64,000 bases of DNA from a virus, in the IMG/VR virus record IMGVR_UViG_3300010403_000024, positions 1 through 64,000 of that record; one strand, 5' to 3'. The notes beneath the pieces are model-generated. The model was not told where the DNA came from. It saw only the letters and a program-made list of their open reading frames with translations, and ran no database searches. Of the stretch, positions 31,349 through 38,953 are shown piece after piece. The position numbers and the translations under genes are program-made. The stretch's first letter is position 1. Every line of letters starts with the position of its first letter.

Positions 31349-32074
31349 ATGAAAATCTGGATCTTCAGCTTTTGCCGGAATGAGGAGCGGATGCTGCCGT
31401 GGTACCTGCGCCACTACGAGCGGTTTGCCGAGCGCATTTTGGTGTGGGACGATCATAGTTGGGACGGGAGCTTTGAGATTTTGAAACACCACCCGAAGGT
31501 GACGGTCTATCCCTGGCCCTACGACAGCGGGTTGAACGACGAGATGATGAACCGCTTCGCGATGGCGACCGCGCCGGGGTTGACTCAGCACAACAAATGC
31601 GACTGGTGGATGTGGGTGGACATTGACGAGTTCATTTATCACCCACAGATGGAAGACGCGCTGGACATGGGCGGTTACTACGACGCGATAATTCCGATTG
31701 GCTATAACATGATGAGCGCGAATGGGTTGCCGGTCGATGACGGGAAGAGCCAACTGACGGATCTCCTCAGAACTGGAGTGGCGGCACCAGTCTATAGCAA
31801 GCCGGTGATCGTGCGACAGGGACGGCAGGTTTACTGGGATCGTGGGCGGCACCATTTCGAGAACTGTCCGCTGACGGTGAACCCGTATACCGGGATCAAA
31901 CTCCTGCACTACCGCTACCTTGGCGCCGACTACACCCGGGTACGCAACGCCCGCAACTACGCGGCGGTCGGACCGGACAAGCAGGCGGCTTGGAGTTGCG
32001 CGCCGGATTACAAGGGCGAGGGCTCGCCGGAGTGGGTGCTGGCGGCGCAGAAGGGGGCGTTTGAGGTGATATGA
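31349..32074 (+). CDS. family 2-type glycosyltransferase (2 of 4)
   Basis: 241 aa. MKIWIFSFCRNEERMLPWYL, then ILVWDDHSWDGSFEILKHHP and WWMWVDIDEFIYHPQ, where VDIDEF is the DxD region. This is the arrangement of the Glyco_tranf_2_4/GT92-type enzymes: RNE...LP.WL.HH..., DDxSxDGS, DxDEF. A histidine/Tyr-rich C-terminus (LLHYRYLGADYTRVRNARNY) completes the domain. Its stop overlaps the next start. Confidence 0.82.
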   Translation: MKIWIFSFCRNEERMLPWYLRHYERFAERILVWDDHSWDGSFEILKHHPKVTVYPWPYDSGLNDEMMNRFAMATAPGLTQHNKCDWWMWVDIDEFIYHPQMEDALDMGGYYDAIIPIGYNMMSANGLPVDDGKSQLTDLLRTGVAAPVYSKPVIVRQGRQVYWDRGRHHFENCPLTVNPYTGIKLLHYRYLGADYTRVRNARNYAAVGPDKQAAWSCAPDYKGEGSPEWVLAAQKGAFEVI

Positions 32075-32298
32075 GCATCTTGGAGCTTAGACCCGCTGAA
32101 GAATGGGCCGAAGAAAAGGCCCGCGAACTGGCCATGGACTCTGCGCACATTCCAGCCATCAAATCCCAACTCGTGCCGCAATACCGCCAGATCCAAGCCA
32201 ATGTGCTCAGGTGGGCGGCTTCTGAATCCCACTCTCGCGAATCTCGTGACTTCTTAACCGATAAAGCCAACCAGCTCGACCCTGAAAAAGCGGCATGA
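32071..32298 (+). CDS. small protein of a duplicated pair, 75 aa
   Basis: MSILELRPAEEWAEEKAREL, then RQIQANVLRWAASES and DKANQLDPEKAA at the end. The C-terminal half matches the next gene (RQIQANALRF...DKMANQLHPLPEKSA), so the two arose by tandem duplication. Helical. Unknown function; coupled by ATGA on both sides. Confidence 0.6.
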   Translation: MSILELRPAEEWAEEKARELAMDSAHIPAIKSQLVPQYRQIQANVLRWAASESHSRESRDFLTDKANQLDPEKAA

Positions 32299-32513
32299 AC
32301 CTCGAACCCGCTGAAAACTTTGCTACTTTCCTCGCGCCTGTTTGCGCAATGGACTTGGAGCAAATTGAAGAGTTTGTTCGGCAGATCCAAGCCAATGCGC
32401 TTAGATTTTCTGCTACTTTCGTATTGGCAAGCCCTGATGATTGCTGCTGCACATCTGACGCTTTGGACAAGATGGCCAACCAACTCCACCCACTGCCTGA
32501 AAAATCAGCATGA
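32295..32513 (+). CDS. small protein of a duplicated pair, 72 aa
   Basis: MNLEPAENFATFLAPVCAMD, RQIQANALRFSATF, a DDCCCTSD cysteine cluster, and DKMANQLHPLPEKSA. Paralogue of the preceding gene, from which it differs mainly by the cysteine cluster. Sits just before a methyltransferase and two radical SAM genes. Confidence 0.6.
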   Translation: MNLEPAENFATFLAPVCAMDLEQIEEFVRQIQANALRFSATFVLASPDDCCCTSDALDKMANQLHPLPEKSA

Positions 32514-33076
32514 ACTTCGGCGCCATCACCCCCAACGACGCAGCGCTGCTGGAAGCGCTGGTTATGCGCTTCAAGGGGCGCATCCTGCGCTTCCTGGAGA
32601 TCGGCACCCATGAGGGGAACACCGCGCGCGGGGTGAAGGAACTTTGCGACCGTGACGGAATCTCAATCGACCTGCGCTACTACGGAATCGACGCCCGCGA
32701 CCTTCCGCCGCCCTTTGACGGGGCCTGGCAAATCTCTGGCCGCTCGGAAGAAGCCTGGGAGTTCATACCGGGCAACATGGACATCGTCTTTGTCGATGGC
32801 TGCCACTGCATCAACCATGTGATCCTGGACGTGGTGCATTACTCGGCAAAGGTAGTTGTGGGCGGCTACATGGTCTTTCATGATACCGACCCGCAGGTGC
32901 AGGGGGTGCAGACCAACCCTTGGGTGCATAAGGGGGACGGGCCGATCTACCGGACGGCGGTGCTGGCGGCATTGGAGAAGCTCGGCTGGCCGAATGAGCG
33001 GTGGCAACTGGACTTAACGGCGAGCGACCCACAGTCTGACATTGGGGGCATGATGGCTTTCAGGAGGGGCGCGTGA
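32510..33076 (+). CDS. class I SAM-dependent methyltransferase
   Basis: 188 aa. ILRFLEIGTHEGNTARGVKE is motif I (ExGxxxGxT), YYGIDARDLP the acidic loop, and DIVFVDGCHCINHVILDVVH followed by GGYMVFHDT the Methyltransf_24-type core. Such enzymes methylate sugars or small molecules, in keeping with adjacent glycosyltransferases and radical SAM enzymes. Overlaps both neighbours by four bases. Confidence 0.82.
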   Translation: MNFGAITPNDAALLEALVMRFKGRILRFLEIGTHEGNTARGVKELCDRDGISIDLRYYGIDARDLPPPFDGAWQISGRSEEAWEFIPGNMDIVFVDGCHCINHVILDVVHYSAKVVVGGYMVFHDTDPQVQGVQTNPWVHKGDGPIYRTAVLAALEKLGWPNERWQLDLTASDPQSDIGGMMAFRRGA

Positions 33077-33816
33077 TCGAACTTCCGCATCTGGACTGCA
33101 ACGTGTGTGAAAATTGCGACAAGCAATGCACTGGATGCAGCCATGCCTCGCCGATATTGCCGCCGTGGTCGATGCCGCTGGAGATGATCGAACGCGACCT
33201 GCTGGCCCTGAAACCATTCGTGACGGTGGGCCACCTGCAAATCCTCGGCGGAGAACCGCTGCTGCATAAAGAGATTGTGGGAATCCTGCGGCTGGTGAAA
33301 CGAATCCGAATCGACGTTTGCACGACCGTAATTACCAACGGCAACCTGCTGCCGCGCATGACCGAAGATTTCTGGCGCGAACTGGAGTATTTGCAGATCA
33401 GTATTTACCCGACGCTCGACCCGAAGATCCCTTGGCTGGCGGAGTGCAAGAGCCGGGAGTATGGGTTTGGGTTGGGCACGACCGTCTTCGACTCCTTTTA
33501 CCGCGAGATCAAAGCGGTGCCGGACGACGGGGTAGAGTCGTTCAGGAATTGTGGGTGGCGTCACGACTGCTACACTGTGCATCGCGGCCACTTCTACCTG
33601 TGCTCGCAAAGCTGCTTCTTCCCCAAAGCCATCCAGGGACTGCCGCCAGAGATCGACGGCTTGCCCCTCGAAGGCTTGACCGAGGAGAAGCTGGGCAATT
33701 TCATGAACCGGACGGAGCCATTCAACGCCTGCCGGGTCTGCTGTGCGCCGCTGAAACAGCGCGTGCCCTGGCGGGAATCGAAGCGGCGGGAGTGGTCGAA
33801 GGATTCGGCGGACTGA
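33073..33816 (+). CDS. radical SAM enzyme 1
   Basis: 247 aa, GTG start. The CxxxCxxC cluster is C15, C19, C22 in CENCDKQCTGCSHASP. LQILGGEPLLHKEIVGIL carries the GGEP SAM-binding motif. Additional cysteines occur in CGWRHDCYTVHRGHFYLCSQ and the terminal ACRVCCAPLKQRVPW, possibly a SPASM/twitch-type auxiliary cluster. The CxxCC...VPW ending resembles radical SAM proteins of polysaccharide loci. The substrate is unknown. Confidence 0.88.
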   Translation: MIELPHLDCNVCENCDKQCTGCSHASPILPPWSMPLEMIERDLLALKPFVTVGHLQILGGEPLLHKEIVGILRLVKRIRIDVCTTVITNGNLLPRMTEDFWRELEYLQISIYPTLDPKIPWLAECKSREYGFGLGTTVFDSFYREIKAVPDDGVESFRNCGWRHDCYTVHRGHFYLCSQSCFFPKAIQGLPPEIDGLPLEGLTEEKLGNFMNRTEPFNACRVCCAPLKQRVPWRESKRREWSKDSAD

Positions 33817-33821
33817 ATTTT

Positions 33822-34622
33822 ATGGGACGTAAAAACGATTGGATCGAGATGTCGCTGGTATCGGCTTGCGCGCTCAGGTGTGATTATTGCGCGCAGTCGC
33901 TGTTAGCCAAGCGCTACAAGGAATCGGGCGGCGACAAACGGATGACGCTGGAGACGTTCACGGCCATCCTGGATCACATCCCCAAAGACATCGGGGTAGA
34001 TTTCTCAGGGTATGCCGACTGCAACCTGCACCCAAACTTCATCGACTTCTTTACCCTGGCGGTCTCGCGTGGATTTACGGTCAGCGTCTATACGACCTTT
34101 GAAGGGATGAGTTGGGAGCACTACGGGCGCTTCAAGCAGATCCCATTCGAGATCCTGAGCATTCATCTGCCGGATGTGAACGAACTGATTCACCTGCGCT
34201 GGACCGAGGATTACAAGCGCATCCTGCACGCGCTCAACGACGATCCGCCCAAGTGCGTGCGGCAGGACCGGATGTGCGTGAAGGGGCCGCTGCACCCGGA
34301 CGTGGCGTTTCTTGAGCCGGTGCGGATCATGCACATCCAGCCGCGGTCAGGGAATGTTCCGGAGAGCCTGAGCCGGCATGAGAGCTTCCACGCGGACCCG
34401 CTCAAATGCGGCCGGGGAAACAATCTACGCCAGAACGTGGCGTTGCCTGACGGGAGCGTGTACCTCTGCTGCTGCGATTACGGGATGGTGCATAACCTGG
34501 GCAACCTGACCCGGCAGACCTTCGACGAACTGGACGCAGAGCGAGCCAAGTTGATCGACCGGCAGAAGAAGCCGGATGAGAAACTGTTGTGTTCTACCTG
34601 CGAGTTTGCGGTGCCACTCTGA
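33822..34622 (+). CDS. radical SAM/SPASM-like enzyme 2
   Basis: 266 aa. C16, C20, C23 in SACALRCDYCAQS are the radical SAM ligands. The C-terminus has CGRGNNLRQNVALPDGSVYL, CCCDYGMVHNLGNL and LLCSTCEFAVPL, the cysteine-rich SPASM-like region with a GNL signature. Immediately downstream of radical SAM enzyme 1; the two share only the general fold. Could modify a sugar, or a peptide as in RiPP maturation. Confidence 0.88.
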   Translation: MGRKNDWIEMSLVSACALRCDYCAQSLLAKRYKESGGDKRMTLETFTAILDHIPKDIGVDFSGYADCNLHPNFIDFFTLAVSRGFTVSVYTTFEGMSWEHYGRFKQIPFEILSIHLPDVNELIHLRWTEDYKRILHALNDDPPKCVRQDRMCVKGPLHPDVAFLEPVRIMHIQPRSGNVPESLSRHESFHADPLKCGRGNNLRQNVALPDGSVYLCCCDYGMVHNLGNLTRQTFDELDAERAKLIDRQKKPDEKLLCSTCEFAVPL

Positions 34623-34623
34623 C

Positions 34624-34806
34624 ATGAGATTCATCAAACCTGAGCCGATAAAAATCAACTGGCCAAGGCTACGCGCCTTTCGGAAAACCACCCAAGCGAC
34701 CCTAAACATGATCCGCCTGACCCAGGCTAAGCCGACCAAGAAACGGCTTCGTAGAATCCGCTACTGGCATCGGCAAATGCTGCACTGTGCGCGGCGGGAA
34801 GTTTAA
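34624..34806 (+). CDS. small basic protein, 60 aa
   Basis: MRFIKPEPIKINWPRLRAFR, then KPTKKRLRRIRYWHRQMLHC. Highly basic and probably helical; may bind nucleic acid. It follows radical SAM enzyme 2 by one base. Function unknown. Confidence 0.5.
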   Translation: MRFIKPEPIKINWPRLRAFRKTTQATLNMIRLTQAKPTKKRLRRIRYWHRQMLHCARREV

Positions 34807-34810
34807 AACT

Positions 34811-35038
34811 ATGAGCGAGACTACCGACAAGAAACCGGAGAGCAACGAACAGTTGCTCAACCGCGCCTATCAACAAACCGAGCGGGCCTACGCGATCGTG
34901 AACAAGGCGACTTCGCGCCGGCAGTTCAAGGGGCCGGAGATTTGGGAGTTTCTGGGCTACCTGCGCGGAGCGACGGCGGCGGCGCAGGAGATGGAGAACC
35001 GGAGCCGGGGGAACGCGCCGGCTCAAGTTGGAGATTAA
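34811..35038 (+). CDS. hypothetical protein, 75 aa
   Basis: MSETTDKKPESNEQLLNRAY, then helical QTERAYAIVNKATSRRQFKG and FLGYLRGATAAAQEMENRS. Not recognised. Begins a few bases after the previous stop. Confidence 0.55.
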   Translation: MSETTDKKPESNEQLLNRAYQQTERAYAIVNKATSRRQFKGPEIWEFLGYLRGATAAAQEMENRSRGNAPAQVGD

Positions 35039-35062
35039 CAGAAGCAAACGAAGGGAACGAAG
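35039..35062 (+). repeat. GAAG-AACGAAG dispersed repeat (copy 1)
   Basis: ACAGAAGCAAACGAAGGGAA followed by CGAAG, fills the gap and provides a GA-rich ribosome binding region for the next ATG. Related copies at 37756-37782 and 49199-49224. Confidence 0.65.
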
Positions 35063-35266
35063 ATGGAACAATACCAACTACGGGTGGTGGCCGAGGAAAT
35101 GGAACTGAGCGAGCGGCTGGAGCGGCTGCGGGCCTTCATCGAGGATGCGAAATTTCGCAACTTACCATTCGCGGAGCAGGAACGGATGGGCAAGCAGCTG
35201 CGCGCGATGGACACCTACCAGGAGGCACTGCGCGAGCGGATTGCGGCTTGGGGGGAGACAAAGTGA
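35063..35266 (+). CDS. small helical protein, 67 aa (paralogue of 55154-55396)
   Basis: MEQYQLRVVAEEMELSERLE, then RLRAFIEDAKFRNLPFAEQE and QLRAMDTYQEALRERIAAW. The pattern (QRV.EE..EL...I.RL..F...EQ.RL..QL..M..Y...L.ERI) is common in phage small proteins, and a second copy is encoded at 55154. Function unknown. Confidence 0.65.
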   Translation: MEQYQLRVVAEEMELSERLERLRAFIEDAKFRNLPFAEQERMGKQLRAMDTYQEALRERIAAWGETK

Positions 35267-35436
35267 GGCGCGTTGCCGGCATCTTTCTGATCGCGCTGCC
35301 ATTCGTCGTGATTGGCATCACCCTTTATCTACAAGGGGAACTCTGGGGCTTCGCTAAAATGATCCTGATCCTGGCGGCCTCCCTAGCACCGATCTTCCTT
35401 GGGATGAGCCTTCTGTGCGGAAAGGGCAAGGATTGA
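35263..35436 (+). CDS. 57-aa two-span membrane protein
   Basis: GTG start overlapping the previous stop. VRRVAGIFLIALPFVVIGIT, then a second hydrophobic stretch (MILILAASLAPIFLGMSLLC) and GKGKD. Two spans with a basic N-terminus; may be a membrane modifier or holin-like. Not recognised. Confidence 0.55.
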   Translation: MRRVAGIFLIALPFVVIGITLYLQGELWGFAKMILILAASLAPIFLGMSLLCGKGKD

Positions 35437-36332
35437 ACTTAGGCAGCCTCTTGTACCTGCCCGGCTTGTCGGTCACGCCTGAGCGGACGGCGGCGTGCCT
35501 GGCCAACCTGGCAAGATGGAAGCACAAATACCCGATCTACATCTACAGCGAGCGGGAGTGGCATCCGAGCTTGTGGCGGATGATCGGCGGGATCGAGTTC
35601 AGCCAGTGCGAGAACCCGGAGGTGGTGCGGAGCGAGACAGTGCATCATGTGCCCAAGCTGGCCTACCTGATGGGAGTGCAGATCGCGGCTAATGCTGGAC
35701 TGGAGTTGTTCCTGACGTTGGAGACGGATTCGAGGGTCTGGGGCGATAACTGGGATGAAGCGATCTTCGACGAGTTTTTGGCGCAGCAGGAGTCGGCCCA
35801 GACCGAGATGGTGCTGGGCGGGACCATGTTTGTGTGGCATCCATTCAACGACGGGTTGGATTATGCGCTGGAGTTCGGGACGTTTGTGGAAAAGTTTATC
35901 GCCCGGCGCGGGTCAGGCGTGGAAAACGGGGCTATCAAGGTGCCAAACATGTTCATTTATGGAGGCAGAGGGTCTTGTTCGACGCATCATGTGTGCGCCT
36001 ACCCCAACGGAGCGGGGAGCGTGGCCCGGACCAGTTTCGTGCAGCGGGTGTTTGGTCCGCGCGCGATCAAGCTGGCAGCGCAGGAAGGGAGTGCGTGGGA
36101 CGCCCACTTGGGCTATGGATTGTTTGAGAGCTACGGGCCGCAGGGCTACCGTCGGCTGGCGCCGCTCAATACGGTGTTTAGCGTATATGGTGATCTGTTA
36201 ACGAGTGAAGGAATGCGGATCGGGTTGCTGACTTCAGGGCAGTGTCGGTTAGCACATCAGATCAAGAGCGACTGGAGTGGTGCCGGCTTGGAATTAAACC
36301 GCAGAGACGCAGGGGACGCAGAGAAGACATGA
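35433..36332 (+). CDS. GT-A-like glycosyltransferase (3 of 4)
   Basis: 299 aa from a TTG start that overlaps the previous stop; a GTG at 35415 is the alternative. LGSLLYLPGLSVTPERTAAC is the N-terminal start and LFLTLETDSRVWGDNWDEAI carries the acidic ETD (DxD-like) motif. A C-terminal domain with WDAHLGYGLFESYGPQGYRR follows. The last residues (NRRDAGDAEKT) are encoded by the CGCAGAGACGCAGGGGACGC repeat, so the natural C-terminus may have been replaced. Confidence 0.65.
   Translation: MNLGSLLYLPGLSVTPERTAACLANLARWKHKYPIYIYSEREWHPSLWRMIGGIEFSQCENPEVVRSETVHHVPKLAYLMGVQIAANAGLELFLTLETDSRVWGDNWDEAIFDEFLAQQESAQTEMVLGGTMFVWHPFNDGLDYALEFGTFVEKFIARRGSGVENGAIKVPNMFIYGGRGSCSTHHVCAYPNGAGSVARTSFVQRVFGPRAIKLAAQEGSAWDAHLGYGLFESYGPQGYRRLAPLNTVFSVYGDLLTSEGMRIGLLTSGQCRLAHQIKSDWSGAGLELNRRDAGDAEKT
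36298..36328 (+). repeat. ACCGCAGAGACGCAGGGGAC dispersed repeat
   Basis: Tandem CGCAGAG/CGCAGGG units forming the last codons of the glycosyltransferase gene and the ribosome binding region of the next gene. I know very similar sequence as a repeat in several environmental bacterial phyla. Confidence 0.65.
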
Positions 36333-36685
36333 AACCGGAAGCACAGCGGATCGCGATTGCTGAAGCGCAGGGGAAGAAGCCTGTCTTAATGAACGCAGGT
36401 CTGCGAGCGACTTGGATGGAACTGACAAATGAGGATTTAGGCGAATGGTGCGAGATTCCCAATTACCCGAACGACAAGAACGTGATGCTGGAAACGACCT
36501 GGAGCCTGCGCAGCAAGCCGGAGACGGTAAAGCAGTTTATGAAAATCTTGCACTTGATCTTGCGGAAGGAGCGCGGTTTGTCTTATGTCGATTGGCATCT
36601 CTTAGACTACGCGCTGCTGCATGCCAGCGCCGCGCAGTTGGCCGAGGCGTATCTGAAAACGATTGGAAAGTGGGTGGAAGAATGA
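36329..36685 (+). CDS. hypothetical protein, 118 aa
   Basis: MKPEAQRIAIAEAQGKKPVL, then EWCEIPNYPNDKNVMLETTW and LDYALLHASAAQLAEAYLKT. Resembles short phage proteins that describe a pattern W....PNY..D but I cannot name the family. Overlaps the stop before and the lipoprotein start after it. Confidence 0.62.
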   Translation: MKPEAQRIAIAEAQGKKPVLMNAGLRATWMELTNEDLGEWCEIPNYPNDKNVMLETTWSLRSKPETVKQFMKILHLILRKERGLSYVDWHLLDYALLHASAAQLAEAYLKTIGKWVEE

Positions 36686-36978
36686 AAAAAATATTACTGT
36701 TGTGTGTCTTACTGACCCTCGCGGGCTGCTGCCTGCTGCCGAAGGACAAGCCGGTGCCGGTCGAGCAGATTGGTGACCCGGAGGCCAAAACCAGTGCGGC
36801 CGTCTGGACCGTTGCGGTTGGAGATCCAGCCTCGCCGATCTGGAGCAGGAGCAACTGCTTCCCGCCGGTTGAGCACGAACAAGGCTGCTGGCTGGTGCGC
36901 TGGCTGGAGAATGGGCAGACCAATGAGTTCCACGCATGGTCTGTGCCGGTTAGCTTTTGGCGAGTTTATACAAAGTGA
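36682..36978 (+). CDS. lipoprotein, 98 aa
   Basis: MKKILLLCVLLTLAGCCLLP is a signal peptide with a canonical lipobox (LAGC). The mature domain (KTSAAVWTVAVGDPASPIWS, CWLVRWLENGQTNEFHAWSV) is beta-rich with two Cys that could pair. Exported to the envelope; perhaps a superinfection-exclusion lipoprotein, which small phage lipoproteins often are. That is a guess. Confidence 0.7.
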   Translation: MKKILLLCVLLTLAGCCLLPKDKPVPVEQIGDPEAKTSAAVWTVAVGDPASPIWSRSNCFPPVEHEQGCWLVRWLENGQTNEFHAWSVPVSFWRVYTK

Positions 36979-37130
36979 GCGAGCCACTGCAAATCCATCC
37001 AATCCCCGGACCTTCACCAGAGGTAAAAACCGTCTTTGAAGCGATGGGGAAAATACTGGACGTGATGGAGAGGTTGCTGCTTCTGCCTGAGCCGCCAACC
37101 AACCCCGACGAACAATCCTTTGCGGAATGA
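36975..37130 (+). CDS. small protein, 51 aa
   Basis: GTG start overlapping the lipoprotein stop: VSEPLQIHPIPGPSPEVKTV, then helical FEAMGKILDVMERLLLLPEP and a polar end. Stop overlaps the next start (ATGA). Unknown. Confidence 0.5.
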   Translation: MSEPLQIHPIPGPSPEVKTVFEAMGKILDVMERLLLLPEPPTNPDEQSFAE

Positions 37131-37795
37131 AACCCAGGAAGAAAAAGAGCAGCAAACTTAACTTCAACCTGGCCAAGCACGACGAGGCGGTGCAGGGCCG
37201 GCGGGAGCTGGAGGACCGGGTGGCGGCGGGCGAGATCCTGCAAAAGCTGGGTCTGGCCTGGGAGCAGATGAAGCGCCGGCTGCTGCATAAGCGCAAGCCG
37301 ACGGTCAACGACCTAAACAAGTTCGTGGCCGAGATGGAGACGACGGTGCGGCGCGAGTGCGTGGGCAAGAATTTGGACGGGTTTCGCCAGTTTGCTTTGA
37401 CGCTGCTCCGGGAGAAGGCGGAGCTGCTGCGCTTGAGCGGCTTCAACCAGCACAATGTGTTTACCCCGGCCAGCGTGGTCGAGCCAGCGGCCTCGCCCGA
37501 ACTTCCGAGCGCCTATCAGCCGGTGCAGGTGCGCTACACCTTCAACCGCTTCGAGGAGTTTGCCAGCCTGGAGCCAGTGCGCCGGGTGATGAAGAAGGAC
37601 GGATTTGTCGGCTTCATCCTGGAGGAGAACCAGGTGATCGGGGTGTTCACCGACGGGCAGTATGTGCTGATGGGCAGCGTGGTGAACGGACTGGGGATGG
37701 AGAAAGTGCCAAGCAAGGAGCAGTATCTGGCGGCGCTCGGGAAGGGGAATATCACAGAAGGTAACAAAGGTAACGAAGGTGAGCGCGAAATTTGA
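37127..37795 (+). CDS. hypothetical protein, 222 aa
   Basis: Basic start MKPRKKKSSKLNFNLAKHDE, a helical domain (LGLAWEQMKRRLLHKRKPTV, NLDGFRQFALTLLREKAELL), then a small alpha/beta domain (RVMKKDGFVGFILEENQVIG, VFTDGQYVLMGSVVNGL). The C-terminal NITEGNKGNEGEREI is encoded by the AGAAGGTAACAAAGGTAACG repeat. Not recognised. Confidence 0.68.
   Translation: MKPRKKKSSKLNFNLAKHDEAVQGRRELEDRVAAGEILQKLGLAWEQMKRRLLHKRKPTVNDLNKFVAEMETTVRRECVGKNLDGFRQFALTLLREKAELLRLSGFNQHNVFTPASVVEPAASPELPSAYQPVQVRYTFNRFEEFASLEPVRRVMKKDGFVGFILEENQVIGVFTDGQYVLMGSVVNGLGMEKVPSKEQYLAALGKGNITEGNKGNEGEREI
37756..37782 (+). repeat. GAAGGTAAC dispersed repeat (copy 2)
   Basis: ACAGAAGGTAACAAAGGTAA continuing CGAAGGT; forms the last codons of the preceding gene and the ribosome binding region of the next. 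Confidence 0.65.
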
Positions 37796-37994
37796 TCCGA
37801 TGCCGCATCCAGAGGCGGAGATTCACCCCGCAATGGGACGGGCATTTCAGCGGTCAGAGCCTGAGCAGGACGCCACTCCCACCGAAGACATCGACCTTGA
37901 AGACCCCGAAGTGCAATGCTGGTGCGGGGCCAAAGGCAAGGCGTCGCAACTCTTTGACGGCAGCGGGCCCGGATGCCCCGACTGCGAGGGATGA
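37779..37994 (+). CDS. zinc-binding acidic peptide, 71 aa
   Basis: GTG start. Acidic middle (DATPTEDIDLEDPEVQ), then CWCGAKGKASQLFDG and CPDCEG: two CxC/CxxC pairs form a zinc ribbon. Overlaps the previous gene by 17 bases and the next by four. Unknown role. Confidence 0.58.
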   Translation: MSAKFDPMPHPEAEIHPAMGRAFQRSEPEQDATPTEDIDLEDPEVQCWCGAKGKASQLFDGSGPGCPDCEG

Positions 37995-38491
37995 CGGCGC
38001 GCGACATTCAGGTGGCGCTGATTCGGGAACGCTATAGCCGCAACCTCTGCATGCCGAACTACACGCCCTCCGGCTGGTTTGAATGCGATGTGTTTGAGTT
38101 AACGCCCGCCGATTACTTCCACGAATACGAGATCAAGCTGACGGCCAGTGATTTCCGGGCCGAGAGCCGCAAGCGCAAGAGCTGGACGATCATCAACAAT
38201 GAGTGGGTGCCGCATGGGCCAAAAAAACTGGACTTGCTCGACGGCCAGCATGTGAAGGGCCCGACGAAGTTCTATTACGTGTATCCATCCGGGATGCTGC
38301 CAGAGAGCGAGATCCCGGTCTGGGCGGGGATCGTGACCGTGACGGAAACGGAGTGGGGAATCAGAACAAATACGGCGAGAATTGCGCCACAACTGCACCG
38401 CAGCAAGGTGCTGCCAGAAGTGCGGCGGCACGCCCATGGCGTCTGCTATTGGCGGTTTATGAAGTTGTTCCTAAAAGACAAAAGTTGCTAA
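37991..38491 (+). CDS. PD-(D/E)XK nuclease-like protein, 166 aa
   Basis: MTARDIQVALIRERYSRNLC, then NYTPSGWFECDVFELTPADY and EYEIKLTASDFRAESRKRKS. ECDV...EYEIK gives the Asp and Glu-x-Lys of a PD-(D/E)XK site, with the basic helix (SDFRAESRKRK) placed as in MmcB/DUF-type phage nucleases. The C-terminus (LHRSKVLPEVRRHAHGVCYW) is helical. A DNA-processing role is likely. Confidence 0.68.
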   Translation: MTARDIQVALIRERYSRNLCMPNYTPSGWFECDVFELTPADYFHEYEIKLTASDFRAESRKRKSWTIINNEWVPHGPKKLDLLDGQHVKGPTKFYYVYPSGMLPESEIPVWAGIVTVTETEWGIRTNTARIAPQLHRSKVLPEVRRHAHGVCYWRFMKLFLKDKSC

Positions 38492-38521
38492 GGGCCACGG
38501 CTCTGTGTATTGGTTGCCGAT

Positions 38522-38953
38522 ATGGTAGCATACTTCAAGGCCGCGGCGCCGCGGCAAAAGCGATGGCTCTCCAACGGCAGCCACGTGCAGTTCTCACCCG
38601 TGACCACCGAACTGGGGGTGTTCAGCACCGACAACGAGTTTGTGATCAAGGAACTGAACCTGATGATCGCCGAGAGCCGGGGCGGAGTCTTCGCCATCGA
38701 CGAGCGCGAATACGAGACGTTAAAAAAAAATCGGATTTCGGGCAGGCCCTGGCGGGAGGAACTGGGCAAGCGGGGGCTGGAAGTGAACCAAAGGCCGGTG
38801 CAACACCAGCCCAACCCGCAGGCAATGGCGGCGGCAACCGCCGCCGAGGCCGCACCTGCTGCGGCGGCTAATCCAGAGCCGGAGCGGCCGAGGGGGGCAT
38901 CGCCGGTGCCGGAGGGGTTCAGGCCGACGGCGCGAAAGAAACCTGCTGCGTGA
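38522..38953 (+). CDS. phage protein with Ala/Pro-rich tail, 143 aa
   Basis: MVAYFKAAAPRQKRWLSNGS, then VQFSPVTTELGVFSTDNEFV and IKELNLMIAESRGGVFAIDE form a compact beta domain (residues 1-80). The remainder is an Ala/Pro/Glu-rich linker ending ARKKPAA. Such domains are common in phage structural regions; precise role unknown. The ATG is used rather than a TTG 12 bases earlier. Confidence 0.62.
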   Translation: MVAYFKAAAPRQKRWLSNGSHVQFSPVTTELGVFSTDNEFVIKELNLMIAESRGGVFAIDEREYETLKKNRISGRPWREELGKRGLEVNQRPVQHQPNPQAMAAATAAEAAPAAAANPEPERPRGASPVPEGFRPTARKKPAA

